A stretch of DNA of 64,000 bases, from positions 1-64,000 of the forward strand of contig CAVUVH010000001.1 in NCBI GenBank assembly GCA_963744735.1, given 5' to 3'. Within the stretch, counting starts at the first letter, position 1. Each line of letters opens with the position of its first letter. The notes under the pieces are model-generated. The model was not told where the DNA came from. It was given only the letters and a program-made list of their open reading frames with translations, and did not search any database. Of the stretch, positions 8,042 through 19,464 are shown one piece after another. A program made the position numbers and the translations under genes. This DNA comes from RPQJ01 sp963744735. GTDB lineage: Bacteria; Pseudomonadota; Gammaproteobacteria; Steroidobacterales; Steroidobacteraceae.

Positions 8042-9419
8042 ATGCCCGTGTCCGTCGTCATCCTGGCCGCCGGCCAGGGCAAGCGCATGCAGTCCGACCT
8101 GCCCAAGGTGCTGCAGCCCCTCGCCGGGCGCCCCCTGCTGCAGCACGTGGTCGACGCCGCGCGGGAAGTCGCCGCGGCGACCGACATCCACGTGGTCTAT
8201 GGCCACGGTGGCGAGCAGGTGCGCGAGGCAATGGCGGGCGAGCCCCTGCACTGGGCGCTGCAGGCCGAGCAGCTTGGCACCGGGCACGCACTGCAGCAGG
8301 CGATGCCGGCGGTGCCCGACGACCACCTGGTGCTGGTGCTGTACGGCGACGTGCCGCTGACGCAACCTGCCACGCTGCAGCGGCTGGTGGCGGCCGCCGC
8401 GGACGGCGAGGCGCTTGCCCTGCTGAGCGTGAAGATGCAGGACCCGACCGGCTATGGGCGCATCGTGCGCGACCGCGCCGGCAATGTCGCGCGCATCGTC
8501 GAGCACAAGGACGCCAACCAGAAGGAGCGCGCGATCGACGAAGTGAACACCGGGCTCATGGCTGCCTCGGCCAAGCGCCTGCGCGAATGGCTGGCGGCAC
8601 TGCGCAACGACAACGCGCAGGGCGAGTACTACCTGACCGACGTGGTCGTGATGGCGGCGCGTGCGGGCCTCAAGGTCAACGCGATCCTGGCCGAGCGCGA
8701 GGACGAGGTGCTCGGCGTCAACGACAAGCTGCAGCTGGCGGAAGTCGAGGCCGTGTACCGCGCGCCGCCGCGCGCGCGAACTCATGCTCGCGGGCGTGAC
8801 GCTGGTCGATCCGGCGCGCTTCGATGCGCGCGGCCCGGTCAGCGTGGGCCGCGACGTCCAGATCGACGTCAACGTGGTGCTCGAGGGCAGGGTGACGCTG
8901 GGCCACCGCGTCCGCATCGGCCCCAACGTGCTGATCCGCGACTGCGAGATCGCCGACGACGCCCACATCCAGGCCAACTGCGTGCTCGACCGCGCCAGGG
9001 TCGGCGCACGCGCGATCGTCGGCCCCTACGCGCGCCTGCGCCCCGGCGCCGTGCTGCACGAGGACGTGCACGTCGGCAACTTCGTCGAGGTGAAGAACTC
9101 CGAGCTCATGCGCGGCGCCAAGGCCAACCACCTGACCTACCTGGGCGACGCAACCGTCGGCGAGCAGGTCAACGTCGGCGCCGGCACGATCACCTGCAAC
9201 TACGATGGCGCGAACAAGTGGCGCACCGAGATCGGCGCCGGCGCTTTCATCGGCAGCGGCACCATGCTCGTGGCGCCGGTCAAGGTCGGCGCGGGCGCCA
9301 CCATCGGCGCAGGCTCGACCATCACCAGGGACGCGCCCGACGGCCAGCTCACGCTCGAGCGCAGCAAGCAGCTGACGCTGGCCGGCTGGAAGCGTCCGGT
9401 GAAGCCGCCCAGGGACTGA
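8042..9419 (+). CDS. glmU: bifunctional UDP-GlcNAc pyrophosphorylase / glucosamine-1-phosphate acetyltransferase, one frameshift
   Basis: GlmU makes UDP-GlcNAc for peptidoglycan and LPS. The N-terminal nucleotidyltransferase opens with LAAGQGKRMQSDLPKVL and includes YGDVPL and NTGLMAA. The C-terminal left-handed beta-helix has hexapeptide repeats and the conserved ANHLTYLGDATVG and NYDGANKWRTEIG acetyltransferase segments. The two halves lie in different frames. The break is near 8765 in an alternating GC run (CCGCCGCGCGCGCG), where the expected RRARELM linker is split. Joined, the product is about 458 residues, which is normal. ATG 8042 has AGGA eight bases upstream; ATG 8018 is the alternative. 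The enzyme is normally essential, so the break is probably an error. Confidence 0.93.
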
Positions 9420-9420
9420 C

Positions 9421-10350
9421 ATGCTCGAACTCCGGCGCACCACCACGTGCAGGCCTCGAGCAACCCACGGCTCCGTGCGCCGGATGCTGGCTGCACGTCA
9501 CGCAGCCGACGCCGGCCGACCTCGAGGCCGTGCGCGCCTTCGGCGTTCCGGCCGCGCTGCTCGATCATGTCTCGGACGTCGACGAGCGCCCGCGCGTCGA
9601 GCATTCCGGCGAGTGCGTGCTGGTGGTGATGAATTTTCCGCGGCGGCGCGATGAGACCAGCGGCCCGCCATGGCGGACCCTGCCGCTGAGCGTGCTGCTC
9701 ACCCCGCAGGGCGTCGTTACCATCAGCCCGGCAAGCGCGCCGTTCCTGCAGCCGCTGCTCGACGGGCAGTGCCGGGCCTGGCGACGGATCGCGGGTCTGA
9801 ATTCGTGCTGCGCGTGTTCTGGCAGCTGGCCGATACCTGTCTGCGCGCATTGCGCGAGATCAACGCGGGCGTCGAGAACCTCGAGGATGAGCTGAAGCGC
9901 TCGCTCAGGAACGAGGAAGTGCTTGGCCTGCTGGACTTCCAGAAGAGCCTGACCTACTTCGCGACCGGCCTGAAGGCGAACGAACTGGTGCTCGAGCGCC
10001 TGCAGCGCGTCCCGACCCTGCACTGGGCCGACCAGGACCAGGAGCTGCTGGACGACGTGCGCGTCGAACTGCGCCAGGCGATCGAGATGGTCGAGATTGC
10101 GGACCACGTGCTCAGCGACATGATGGATGCGTTCGCCTCGATCGTCTCCAACAACCTGAACTCGGTGATGAAGGTGCTGACCTCAGTCACGATCATGCTG
10201 GCCGTGCCGACCCTGATCGCCAGCGTCTACGGCATGAACGTCGGGCTTCCCGGCGCCCACAGCCCGCTGGCGTTCGCGGGTCTCATGGCCGTGTGCGTCG
10301 TCGCGGCGGGTGCCCTTTTCATCGTTTTCCGTCGCCGGAACTGGCTGTAG
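9421..10350 (+). CDS. CorA-family divalent cation transporter, two frame breaks
   Basis: CorA-type channels carry Mg2+, Co2+ or Zn2+. The C-terminal 190 residues are coherent: a long helical cytosolic stalk (REINAGVENLEDELKRSLRNEE), then two membrane helices with the signature YGMN in between (SVYGMNVGLPG), and a basic C-terminus. The N-terminal domain (CWLHVTQPTPADLEAVRAFG) is read in another frame. Breaks are near 9450 and 9782. ATG 9421 follows the glmU stop by one base, so co-transcription is likely. Joined length, about 310 residues, fits the family. Whether Mg or Zn is the substrate cannot be told. Confidence 0.88.
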
Positions 10351-10381
10351 CGTGCGTGCACAGGCAGCGGCGTGTCGTTGC

Positions 10382-10421
10382 CGCGCAACATTGTTGCGCG
10401 AACACCAAGGCATGCTATAGG
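10382..10421 (+). promoter_or_regulatory. putative promoter with overlapping 19-bp palindrome upstream of TonB receptor
   Basis: CGCGCAACA-T-TGTTGCGCG (10382-10400) is a perfect 9-bp inverted repeat around one base. TTGCGC at its right end (10394-10399) lies 16 bases before TATAGG (10416-10421), which has an extended TG. A dimeric regulator bound here would cover the -35 element, so this looks like an operator for the receptor gene that starts near 10469. No T-run follows, which argues against a terminator of the upstream gene. Confidence 0.5.
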
Positions 10422-10468
10422 CTCCCGTCAAATCGTCGTCGGCTGACTGTTGGGAGGCAGGGAGTCTG

Positions 10469-12974
10469 ATGCAACAAGGAATGCGCTCGGCATCACGCCG
10501 GCATTGAACGCAGCGGCAACAAGACCGCGTCGCCGTCGGGCCGGGCCAATGCCAGGTCTCCGCTGACCGCCGCCATCCTGGCGGTCCTTTACCCGGGCGC
10601 GCTGACGCTGGCGCAGGGCGCCAGTCCCGAGTCGGGGCAACTGGAAGAGATCGTCGTGACCGCCACGCGGCGCGAGGTCAACCTGCAGAACGTGGCGCAG
10701 AGCGTCACGGCGTTTTCGACCGCGGAAATCGCGCAGCAGGCGTTCAGGGGTACTCCTGACATCATTGCCGCGCTGCCAAGCGTCAACTGGTCTCCTCGAC
10801 GCCTGGCCGCAGCACGATCGTCATGCGTGGCGTTTCGACGGGCTCCGCCGAGTACCGCACCGACAGCCAGGTGGCGGTGTACCTCGACGACCAGCCCATG
10901 ACCTCGAACTCGACCCAGGTCGATGTCCAGCTGATCGACATCGCCCGCGTCGAGGCCCTGCCCGGCCCGCAGGGCACGCTGTTCGGCTCGAGTTCGCAGA
11001 GCGGCACCATCCAGTACGTCACCAACCAGCCGGATCCGAAAGGCTTCTCGTCGCAGGTCGATGCCGAGATCGGCACGACCGAGGGCGGCGAGGAAAGCTA
11101 CGCCCTCAGCGGACACGTCAATGTCCCGGTGACGGACACCATTGCGATCCGCGCCGTCGGCTTCTACTCGTTCGAGGGCGGCTACGTAGACAATGTCCTG
11201 GGCGTCACGCTGAATGATGACACCCAGGACAACTCCGCCATCGTCGAGGACAACCAGAACGACTACAAGATCTTTGGCGGGCGCATTGCGGCGCAATGGC
11301 AGATCAGCCCGGAGTGGGTATCCACGCTGAGCCTGATCACGCAGAACAGCGAGGCGGATGGCGCCTGGGAATCTGACCCGGTACTCGGCGATTACAAGAT
11401 CACGCGCTTCTTCGACGAATACCGCGACGACGACTGGTACCAGGCCTCGCTCAACGTCAAGGGCGACCTGGGCTTCGCCGAGCTCTCGGCCACGGCTTCG
11501 TACTTCGACCGCAGCATCAAGTACGAATGGGACAACGCCAACTACAGCCAGTGGCGCAGCGCCTATTACGGCGGTTTCTTCTACGATCCGGAATACGAGA
11601 GCCTTTACAACACGCGCACGCTGATCGGCACTGAATACATCGACCAGAAGCAGGAGCGCTCGGCATTCGAGCTGCGCCTGACCTCGCAGGGAGAGAGCCG
11701 CTTCGCCTGGATGGCCGGCGCCTTCTTCGAGGACGTCACCGACGGGTGGACACTGGACTCCCGGGTGCCAGGGCTCACGGGCACGCCGGCCTGGGACGTG
11801 GCCAACGAATACGCCTGCTACGGGGCTGACCTGGGCTACGACGTCGCCTGCCCGCTCGCACCGACCGATGTCTTCTACCGCAAGGTATTCGACAGAAACA
11901 TCAAGCAGACGGCCCTGTTCGGCGAGGTGACCTATAACCTGACCGATCGCTGGTCGATCACGGGCGGGGCGCGCTGGTTCGAATATGACCGGGAACAGTC
12001 CGAGACCTATAGCCAGCCCGTCGGCCTGCCGCTGTACAACGGGGAGTCAATCGACTTCGAGGGCGGCAGCGTCAATGAGAGCCAGGGCAAGGAGTCGGAC
12101 ACGGTCTTCAAGTTCGCCACGCAGTTCCAGATCGACGACGCCCGGATGATCTACTTCCTTTACAGCGAGGGCTTCCGGCTGGGCGGCAGCAACAGCGAAC
12201 GCGCCGCGGAGGCCGGCTACCTCCCGCTGAACTACGAGTCGGACAAGCTCAGCAACTACGAGGTCGGCCTCAAGAGCCAGTGGCTCGACAACACGGTGCA
12301 GTTCAATCTCTCGGCCTTCTTCATGGAGTGGGACCAGATCCAGCTCAACGTGTCGGGCAGCGACGCCGGCAATCCGTTCTGGCTGCGCGGCACCTTCAAC
12401 GGCGGCAAGGCGGAGCAGAAGGGCGTCGAGATGAGCGGCGTCTGGCAGGTCACTGCCGACTTCAACATCCAGGCGAGTGCCTTCTTCGCCGACCCCGAAT
12501 TCTCGGAAGATACGGTCTATCCGGATCCGGAAGAAGGCGTGGCCATCCCGTCCGGCACCACCATGCCGGTGTCGCCGGAGGAGAAATACTGGATCGCCCT
12601 CGATTACACGCTGCCCAATTTCCTGGACCTCGACGGCAAGACCTGGACGCGCTTCTCGTACAGCTACCAGGGAGAAGTCTGGAGGAGCACCGGCGCCATC
12701 CTGAACTATCTCGAAGCCGAGACGCCGGAGGAACGAGCCGACGCCAAGGATCTGCTGCTGCCGTCGTACTCGACGTCCACGTTGCAGTTCGGGTTCACGG
12801 CCGACTCTGGCTGGGAAACGCGACTGATCGTCCGCAACCTCTTCGACGAGGACGGCTACAACTACATCAGCGGCAGCAATTACGGCGACGCTGTTCGGTG
12901 ACGACCGCTACAGGTACATCCGCAGCCAGCAGCGGCCACGGTCGTACTCACTGTCGTTTACCAAGAAGTGGTGA
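10469..12974 (+). CDS. TonB-dependent outer-membrane receptor 1, three frame breaks
   Basis: These receptors import a ligand across the outer membrane using TonB-ExbBD energy. A signal-like stretch (LTAAILAVLYPGALTLAQG) is followed by the TonB box/plug start QLEEIVVTATRREVN, the plug motif ARVEALPGPQGTLFGSSSQ and GTIQYVTNQPD. A long 22-stranded-barrel-type region follows, ending SLSFTKKW with the expected C-terminal aromatic residue. Frame changes are needed near 10500, 10790 and 12895. The start at ATG 10469 is the nearest upstream and is tentative. Joined length is about 830 residues. The ligand is unknown. The next gene follows on the same strand after 54 bases. Confidence 0.9.
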
Positions 12975-13028
12975 CCGCGTCGACGGCAAGCTGAAACCGG
13001 TGCCGGCGCACCTGATGCGCAGGTTGTC

Positions 13029-13952
13029 GTGAAGCTCATCGCCACCTCCGTGGTCCGCGGCAGCCACCAGGGCGAAAGCCACGGCGGCGTCTACCTGCTC
13101 GACCTGCAGAACCGTTCGGCGACGCAGACGCTCGACTGGAATACAGTGGCCATCGACTGGGCCGGGCGCGGCTGGGACCGCGGCTTGCGCGGCATCGCGT
13201 TCGACGGCGACGTGGTCTACATTGCGGCCAGCGACGAGCTGTTTGCCTACCGGCCCGACTTCAGCCTGATCGGCTCCTGGCGCAACCCCTACCTGCGGCA
13301 CTGCCACGAGATCGCGGTCTTCGAGCGGCGCCTGTACCTGAGCTCGACCGCCTTCGACACGGTGCTGGGTTTCGACCTCGATGCGCAGGAGTTCTGCTGG
13401 GCGCTGCACATCGCGGCGCACCAGTTTCAGTTCAAGGGCAACGTGTTCGACCCGCGCTCACCGGACGGCCCGCTGCCGCTCAACAAGCTGCACCTGAACA
13501 ACGTGCACTGCACGACCGGCGGAATGTACATCGCCGGGCTCAAGACCGGCGGCATGCTGCTCTATAACGGCAAGCGCGTGCAGATGGCGGTGGAACTGCC
13601 GCCCGGAACCCACAACGCGCAGCCGTTTCGTGACGGCGTGCTGTTCAACGACACCGAGGCCGACGCGCTGCGGTACACGGGCCGCGGCGAAGGCCTGGAA
13701 GATCGCGCCCTCAAGGTGCCGCGCTATGCGGCCGATCTGCTGCTGAACACGAACCTCGACCAGAGCAACATCGCCCGCCAGGGCTTCGCCCGCGGGCTCT
13801 GCGTGATATCGGACACGCTGGTGGCGGGCGGGTCGTCGCCGTCAACGGTCTCCCTGTACGACCTGGCGGCAAACACCCGGCTGCTGTCCGTGAACCTGAC
13901 CATGGACGTGCGCAACGCCATCCATGGACTGGCGGTGTGGCCCTACGACTGA
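13029..13952 (+). CDS. uncharacterised beta-propeller-like protein
   Basis: The 307-residue protein starts with GTG 13029 and has no signal peptide. Its repeating pattern of short strands (GVYLLDL, VVYIAAS, RLYLSST, GMYIAGL, TVSLYDLA) suggests a propeller or WD-like fold. Notable segments are LRHCHEIAVF, LNKLHLNNVHCTTGG and DVRNAIHGLAVWPYD; the histidines could bind metal. It recalls uncharacterised propeller proteins (possibly the TIGR03032/DUF4915 group) encoded next to TPR-sulfotransferases, but I cannot confirm the family. It is probably co-transcribed with the receptor and converges on the sulfotransferase with only 13 bases between stops. Confidence 0.75.
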   Translation: MKLIATSVVRGSHQGESHGGVYLLDLQNRSATQTLDWNTVAIDWAGRGWDRGLRGIAFDGDVVYIAASDELFAYRPDFSLIGSWRNPYLRHCHEIAVFERRLYLSSTAFDTVLGFDLDAQEFCWALHIAAHQFQFKGNVFDPRSPDGPLPLNKLHLNNVHCTTGGMYIAGLKTGGMLLYNGKRVQMAVELPPGTHNAQPFRDGVLFNDTEADALRYTGRGEGLEDRALKVPRYAADLLLNTNLDQSNIARQGFARGLCVISDTLVAGGSSPSTVSLYDLAANTRLLSVNLTMDVRNAIHGLAVWPYD

Positions 13953-13965
13953 CCGGGGTGCCGCG

Positions 13966-15992
13966 TCAGAGGCCTGCGTTGCGCACCGTCTCCGGAAGCT
14001 CCAGCAGGATGTCGGCCATGTCGTCGCGCCAGATGCCGAGGTGCGACTCGTAGCGCCGCCAGTAACCCAGTGCGTCGCTGTAGATCGGCCGCCTGACCTG
14101 CTCCGAGCTCGCTGTCCTGACCGCGCGTGGATTCTCGTGGAAGCGCAGGCACGCCTCCTCGAAGGGCAGTCCGCAGTGCGCGAGGATGCGGCGGACCTGG
14201 GTCTCGAGGTCGGTCACCGTTTCCTCGTAGTGCACGTCCAGCACCTTGCCCGGCAGCACCTTGTGCCAGTGCCTCATCGTCTCGTGATACTGGCGGTAGT
14301 AGGCCGAAAGGTCGTCCATGTCGTAGGTGAAGTTCTGGCCCTTGCCGAACAGCTGCTTGTAGCCGCCGAGACAGCTGTCGAACGGGTGCCGGCGGGCGTT
14401 GATGATCCGCGCGTTCGGCAGGATCAGGTGCAGCAGGCCGACGTGCGAGAAGTTGTTGGGCAGCTTGTCGGTGAAGAACGGCCGATCGGTGACCCGGTAC
14501 GGCCGGGTCTCATCAATGTACTGGCGCCCGTAGGCCGTGAAGTCCTTGCTGCGCAGGTCGACGACAGACTCCGGGTAACGCTTCTGGTCCGGCCGGTAGC
14601 GGCCAATGGAATAGGCCAGCCGCATCAGCACGTGCAGCTCGGCGGTGCCCTCGACCTGGCTGTGGCTCGCCAGGATCTGCTCGATCAGCGTCGAGCCCGA
14701 GCGCGGCAGGCCGACGATGAAGATCGGCGCCGTGGAATCACAGCCGTGCCCCGCATGGCGCTCGAACAGCTCGCGGGTGAACACGGCCGCGATGTTCTCG
14801 TGCAGCAGCTCCATGGCGACCGGATCATGGGACACCTTGCTGCGCTGGCGCTGATTGCCGGTGTGGTAGTAGTGCCAGGCGCGGTCATAGTCGCCCCTGT
14901 CCTCGTAGGCCTTGGCCAGCGCAAAGCGAAAATGGATGTCCGCGCTCTCGGCCAGGTCGTCGCGCTCGAGCTGCTGCTCCATCGCCGCGATCTCGGCGTC
15001 CTCGAAACGAAAGACCTTGAGGTTGGCCATGCTCCAGTAGACCTCGCCGAAATCCGGCTTGGCCGCAATCGCAGCCCGGTAGGCACGCAGCGCAGCCTGC
15101 TGGTCGCCGCGGGTCTTGAGGACATGCCCGTACCCCATCTGCACGTTCGGCGCATCCGGGCACAACGCCAGCGAGCGCTCGAAGGCCGCGATGCTGTTTT
15201 CCACGTCGCCGACGTCTGCATAGCTGGTGCCCAGGCCGGCCCAGGCGACCGCGTTGTCGGGTTCGAGTCGCGTTGCGGTCCGATAGCACTCGATCGCCTC
15301 GGCACCGCGGCCCCCCTCGTGCAGCATCATGCCGAGCATCACCCACGGCGCCGTGTAGCCAGGTGCCAGGGTCGTCGCGCGCCGCAACAGCGCCTCGGCA
15401 TCACTCTGCTGCTGCTCCTCCTGCCAGTAAATCTGCGCCAGGAAGCGCATGGCATCGACGTTGTTCGCGTTCTCGCGCAAGGCGCTGCGCAGCGTGTCGA
15501 TCGCTTCCGTCTTGCGCCCGGCGCGCAGGTGATCGAGCGCCAGCGCGACCTGGCCGCGGGCGGAGTCCTGCTCGAAGAATTCCTCGAAGGCCGCGTCGGC
15601 ATCCTGGCCACGGCCCAGTGCAGCGAGGGCCTGGCCGAGCTTCTTGTGCGCCAGGGGCAGGCGCGGCTCGAGCCTGATGGCCTGCTCGAAGCACGGTACC
15701 GCCTCCTCGAAGCGTTCCTGCAGCGCCAGCACGCTGCCCAGGTCTTCGTGCAGGTGCGGGTGGCCCGGCTGCAAACCGATGGCGAGACGCACCGTCTGCT
15801 CGGACTCGGCGTACCGGCCCTGCTTGGCGAGCGCCGTGCCGAGCAGGCGCAGGTGCTCGACGCAGCCCGGGCTGGTCTCGAGGTACGAGCGGCAGATTTC
15901 CTCGGCCCGCAGCGGCCGGTTCGAGCGCAGCGCCTCGAGCGCGGCGCCGAGGCTCGCGTCCCTGGCTGCGGCGGCGGGTGTACGGTATTCAT
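13966..15992 (-). CDS. TPR-repeat sulfotransferase 1
   Basis: The N-terminal half (about residues 10-350) is a series of TPR units (for example RYAESEQTVRLAIGLQPGHP and FEQAIRLEPRLPLAHKKLGQ). The C-terminal half is a PAPS-dependent sulfotransferase with the 5'-phosphosulfate loop FIVGLPRSGSTLIEQILASH, NARIINARRHPFDSC for the 3'-phosphate, and a C-terminal FEEACLRFHENPRAVRTAS region. Such fusions resemble protein or peptide sulfotransferases in architecture. The clean frame begins at about 15960. ATG 15992 (MNTVHPP) needs a one-base shift near 15975. Length is about 675 residues. The acceptor is unknown. Confidence 0.88.
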
Positions 15993-16110
15993 CGCGAGGC
16001 GGGCAGAAGCGGGAGACGGATCAATGGGGCTGCGCCGATGGCCGGATTCGCCTGCTAATGTACGATGGCGCGCCAGCCGATCCAAGCGCCGGCTGCGCGC
16101 GCCGGGCGAC

Positions 16111-17821
16111 CTACAGGTCGCCGATCTGCGCCACGATGGCATCGCGTACGCGCGAGCCGTTGTCGCCGTTGGTGAAGATGACCAGGCCCGAACCCTTCTC
16201 CCGGTTGAACTGGCCGAACGACGCGGAAGCCGGAGCTGTTCGACCCGGAGTGCTGGACGATGTCGCCTTCAGCGCTGACCTCCACGCTCCAGCCGAGCGC
16301 CCTGTAGGTGGCGACGGACCGGGCCAGGCCGGGCCGCGCAACGGCCGGGCCGTCATCGACGCGCTGCGCCCGCTGCAACATCAGGTCGACGCTTGCCGGG
16401 GTGAAGGCCTCATCGCCAGGGCTCTGCGGCCGCATCAGCGTCAGCATCAGCCGGGCATATTCGGTCGGCGTCGTGTACAGCGAATAGGCGCCATTCGCCT
16501 TGCGATAGCGAGTCCGGTCCTTGAAGCTGCCGTCGTCGCGATGGCCGCTGGCCAGGTCCTGCTCGATGCCCGGCGTCCACACCCAGCTCGTGTGCGTCAG
16601 GCCCAGCGGTGCGAACAGTTCTCGCTGTGCATGGAGGTCGAGCGGCATGCCGGAGATGGCTTCCATGGCGCGCTGCAGGAACAGGATCCCCTCGCCCGAG
16701 TACGTGTGCTCGGACCCCGGGGGAAACAGGATCGGCAGCGGCCCGCCGATCTCGTCGTATCCCACCCGCCAGTTCGGCAGGCCCGTGCGGTGCGTGAGCG
16801 CCATGCGCGCCGTGATCAGGTCCTGTGCCGGCTGATCGCGCAGGTACTCGCGTCCCAGGTACTGCGTCAGGGGAATGTCGAGGTCGAGCCGCTTCTGCTG
16901 TATCAACTGCAGGGCACTCAGCGCCATGATCGGCTTCGACATCGAACAGGCTTCGAAGACCGTGTCGGGGGTGACGAGCTGCTGCCCGCGTGCGTCGCTC
17001 ACGCCGAAACCGCGCGCCCAGTGCACGCGGCGGTCCTGGATGATGGCGATGGAAACCCCCGGTACGCGATGCTCCTGCATCAGGGCGGGCACGTGTTCCT
17101 GCAGCCACGCCAGGTAGGAGGCGAGCCGCTCGCCCGTGACTGGCGCCGGCGGAACGATGCGCCGCATGGCCGCCGCCGCGGCCAGTCGCAGTTCGGGCTG
17201 GGGATCCTGCAGCAGCGGCGCGAGATCCGGCACGAGTCCGCGCGCCGCCGGGCCGATCGCCGCCAGGGTCGCGAGCGTCGCCCTGCGGATTGCACCGTGT
17301 TCATGTGTCAGCAGTTTCTGCAACGCGGGCAACGCAGGAGCAGCGCGCTCCTGCAGTCGTGCCAGCGCGGCGAGGCTCGCGTACACGAGCCGCTCATCGC
17401 TCTGCGAAAGTTGTCGGGTCAGCTGCGGCAGGAACCGGTCGATCGCGGCGGTGGTCTGGTACAGGGCCAGCGTCGCCGCCCAGCGCTGCTGCGCGCTGCC
17501 GTGCTCAAGAGCCCAGTCGATGGTGGTGAAGGCGTCGGCGCCCAGCCTGGCCAGCGCGCTTGCCGCCTTGCCCGCGACATAGCCATCGCCGTCGTCGAGC
17601 AGCCCGGCAATCTGCTGCAGCACCACCGGGTCAGGATCGGGAGTCTCGATCAGCCGGTCCAGCGCCCATTCGCGCTGCCCGGCGTCGGGCGAGACCAGCG
17701 CGGCCGCAAGTGCTGCGTCCGGCCCACTTTCCGCTGCCATCGTTGCAGTCGTGGCCGCGGCGAGCAGCGCGAGGCACGCGCCGCGCGCGCAGCCGCGCAG
17801 CCGTATTCGAGTCGAGCCCAT
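16111..17821 (-). CDS. exported HEAT-repeat / serine beta-lactamase-fold hydrolase, one frameshift
   Basis: A signal peptide (to about residue 30) precedes HEAT-like helical repeats (about residues 35-225, with repeating ALARLGADAF, ALARLQERAAP and ATLAAIGPAARG units). A class-C beta-lactamase/DD-peptidase-type domain follows. The catalytic pair is Ser293-Met-Ser-Lys296 in EACSMSKPIM, Tyr374 lies in HTYSGEG, and HSGSN near the C-terminus fits the third motif. Such enzymes act as esterases, D-aminopeptidases or carboxypeptidases. A break near 16215 moves the end into the frame NREKGSGLVIFTNGDNG, stop at 16111. It is divergent from the D-aminoacylase gene with a shared 120-bp spacer, which suggests a D-amino-acid-linked role, though that is inference. 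Confidence 0.85.
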
Positions 17822-17906
17822 GGCATCACCCCAGACTGGTCGCCGGCATTCCGGGCCGCCACGTGCGGCGCCGTTTTCGCCGACCATATCACGCCGCTTA
17901 CGCGGG

Positions 17907-17912
17907 TATGAT
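17907..17912 (+). promoter_or_regulatory. -10 element of the D-amino acid gene cluster
   Basis: TATGAT in the context CGGGTATGATCCC lies 30 bases before ATG 17942 in the divergent spacer between the serine hydrolase and D-aminoacylase genes. The -35 region is not convincing. This would drive the D-aminoacylase-dgcN-dgcA transcript. Confidence 0.4.
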
Positions 17913-17941
17913 CCCGGCATCTGAATTGCCCGGTGGCCGAC

Positions 17942-19464
17942 ATGCCCATCAATCGTCCGGTCCTTGCAATCGCGCTGCTGCTGGCAGCCGGCCCGCTGCT
18001 GGCGGCCAACGTGCTGCTGACCAACGCCGTCGTCTACGATGGCACCGGCAGCGCGCCGTACCGCGGTGACGTGCGCATCGAGGGCGCGCGCATCGCCGCC
18101 CTGGCCCCGCACCTGGAGCCGAAGGCGGGCGAGACGGTGCTCGACCAGCATGGGCTTGCCCTTGCGCCGGGCTTCATCGACATGCACAGCCACGGCAACC
18201 GCGGCCTGACCGAAGACCTGGACGCCGCGACCGTGTCGCGCCAGGGGATCACGACGCTACTGGTCGGGCAGGATGGCGAGTCGGATTTTCCGCTGGCCGA
18301 GTACTTTGCGGCGCTCGACGCCAACCCGCCGGCGATCAACCTCGCCAGCATGGTCGGGCACGCGACGCTGCGCGAGCAGGTGATGGGCAAGGACCTCTAC
18401 CGCCCCTCCACGCCGGAGGAACTCGCGCAGATGAAGGCGTTGCTCGCGCGGGAGCTGGCGGCCGGTGCGTTCGGGCTGTCGACCGGGCTCGAGTATGAAG
18501 CGGCGCACTTCGCCACCACGGAAGAGGTGATCGCGCTGGCCAGGGTCGCGGCCGACGCCGGGGGTTTCTACATCAGCCACGTCCGCGACGAAGCGAGCCG
18601 CACCTTTGATTCGTTCGACGAAGTGCTGCGCATCGGCCGCGAAGCGAAGCTGCCCGTGCAGATCACCCACATCAAGCTGGGCGCGACGTCGGTCTGGCAC
18701 CAGGCCGCAAAGCGCATGCCGGAGTACTTCGAGCGCGCGCAGCGGGAGGCATCGACCTCTCGGCCGACGTCTATCCCTACACATTCTGGCACTCGACGAT
18801 CCGCGTGATCGTGCCCGACCGCGACTTCTTCAATCCGCAGAAGGTCGAGCAGGCGCTGGCCGAGAATGGCGGCGCGCAGAACATCCGCATCGTGAATTAC
18901 GGCCCCGAGCCAGCGCTCGCCGGCAAGACGCTCGCCGAGATCGCCGCGCACTGGGAGGTGACGCCGGTCGAGGCCTACATGCGCATCATCAAGGCAACGG
19001 GCGGCGCGGACGGGCCTAATGAGCAGGGCGTGAACGTGCTCGGCACCTCGATGAGCGAGGACGACGTGCGCTGGTTCATCGCGCATCCGCAGATCATGTT
19101 CTGCACCGATGGCGCGCTGCACGGCGCGCACCCGCGCGGCGCGGGCGCCTATCCGAGGATCCTCGGTCACTACGTGCGCGAGGAAAAGCTGCTGCCGCTC
19201 ACACTGGCGATCCACAAGATGACCGGATTGCCGGCGGCCCGGCTGCGACTGCAGGACCGCGGACGCATCGCGGCCGGTTACGTCGCCGACCTCGTGGTGT
19301 TCGACCCGGCGACGGTGATCGATCGTTCCACGGTCGAGAATCCCGCGGCGCCGCCCCTCGGCATTCCGGCCGTGATGGTCGGTGGCGAATGGGTCGTCCG
19401 CGACGGGGCCGTGACCGGCAAGCGGCCGGGTCGCGTGCTGCGCAGCGCGGCCTTCAGGCCATGA
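17942..19464 (+). CDS. exported N-acyl-D-amino-acid deacylase (D-aminoacylase family), one frameshift
   Basis: Enzymes of this amidohydrolase family remove N-acyl groups from D-amino acids. A signal peptide (MPINRPVLAIALLLAAGPLLA) precedes the beta-sandwich start (NAVVYDGTGSAPYRGDVRIEG). The metal-binding HxH motif is in FIDMHSHGNRG. The segments AFGLSTGLEYEAAHFATTEE, FYISHVRDEA, PVQITHIKLG and TDGALHGAHPRGAGAYPR follow the family order. A break near 18750 splits AQREAGIDLSADVYPYTFWH. Joined length is about 506 residues. GTG 17933 is an alternative start. The stop overlaps the next start codon as ATGA, so the two genes are translationally coupled. Confidence 0.88.

Noticed and set aside
10469..12974. 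Reading receptor 1 as a siderophore receptor
   Set aside because: No siderophore synthesis, Fur box or iron gene is nearby, and the barrel sequence alone does not give the ligand.
13029..13952. Firm assignment of the propeller-like protein to TIGR03032/DUF4915
   Set aside because: Only general strand patterns and genomic context support it, so it is listed as uncharacterised.
13924..16278. 784-codon frame on the + strand over TPR-sulfotransferase 1
   Set aside because: Its composition is that of an antisense shadow (HRxV, LAxR, QHxE patterns); the minus frame has TPR and PAPS motifs.
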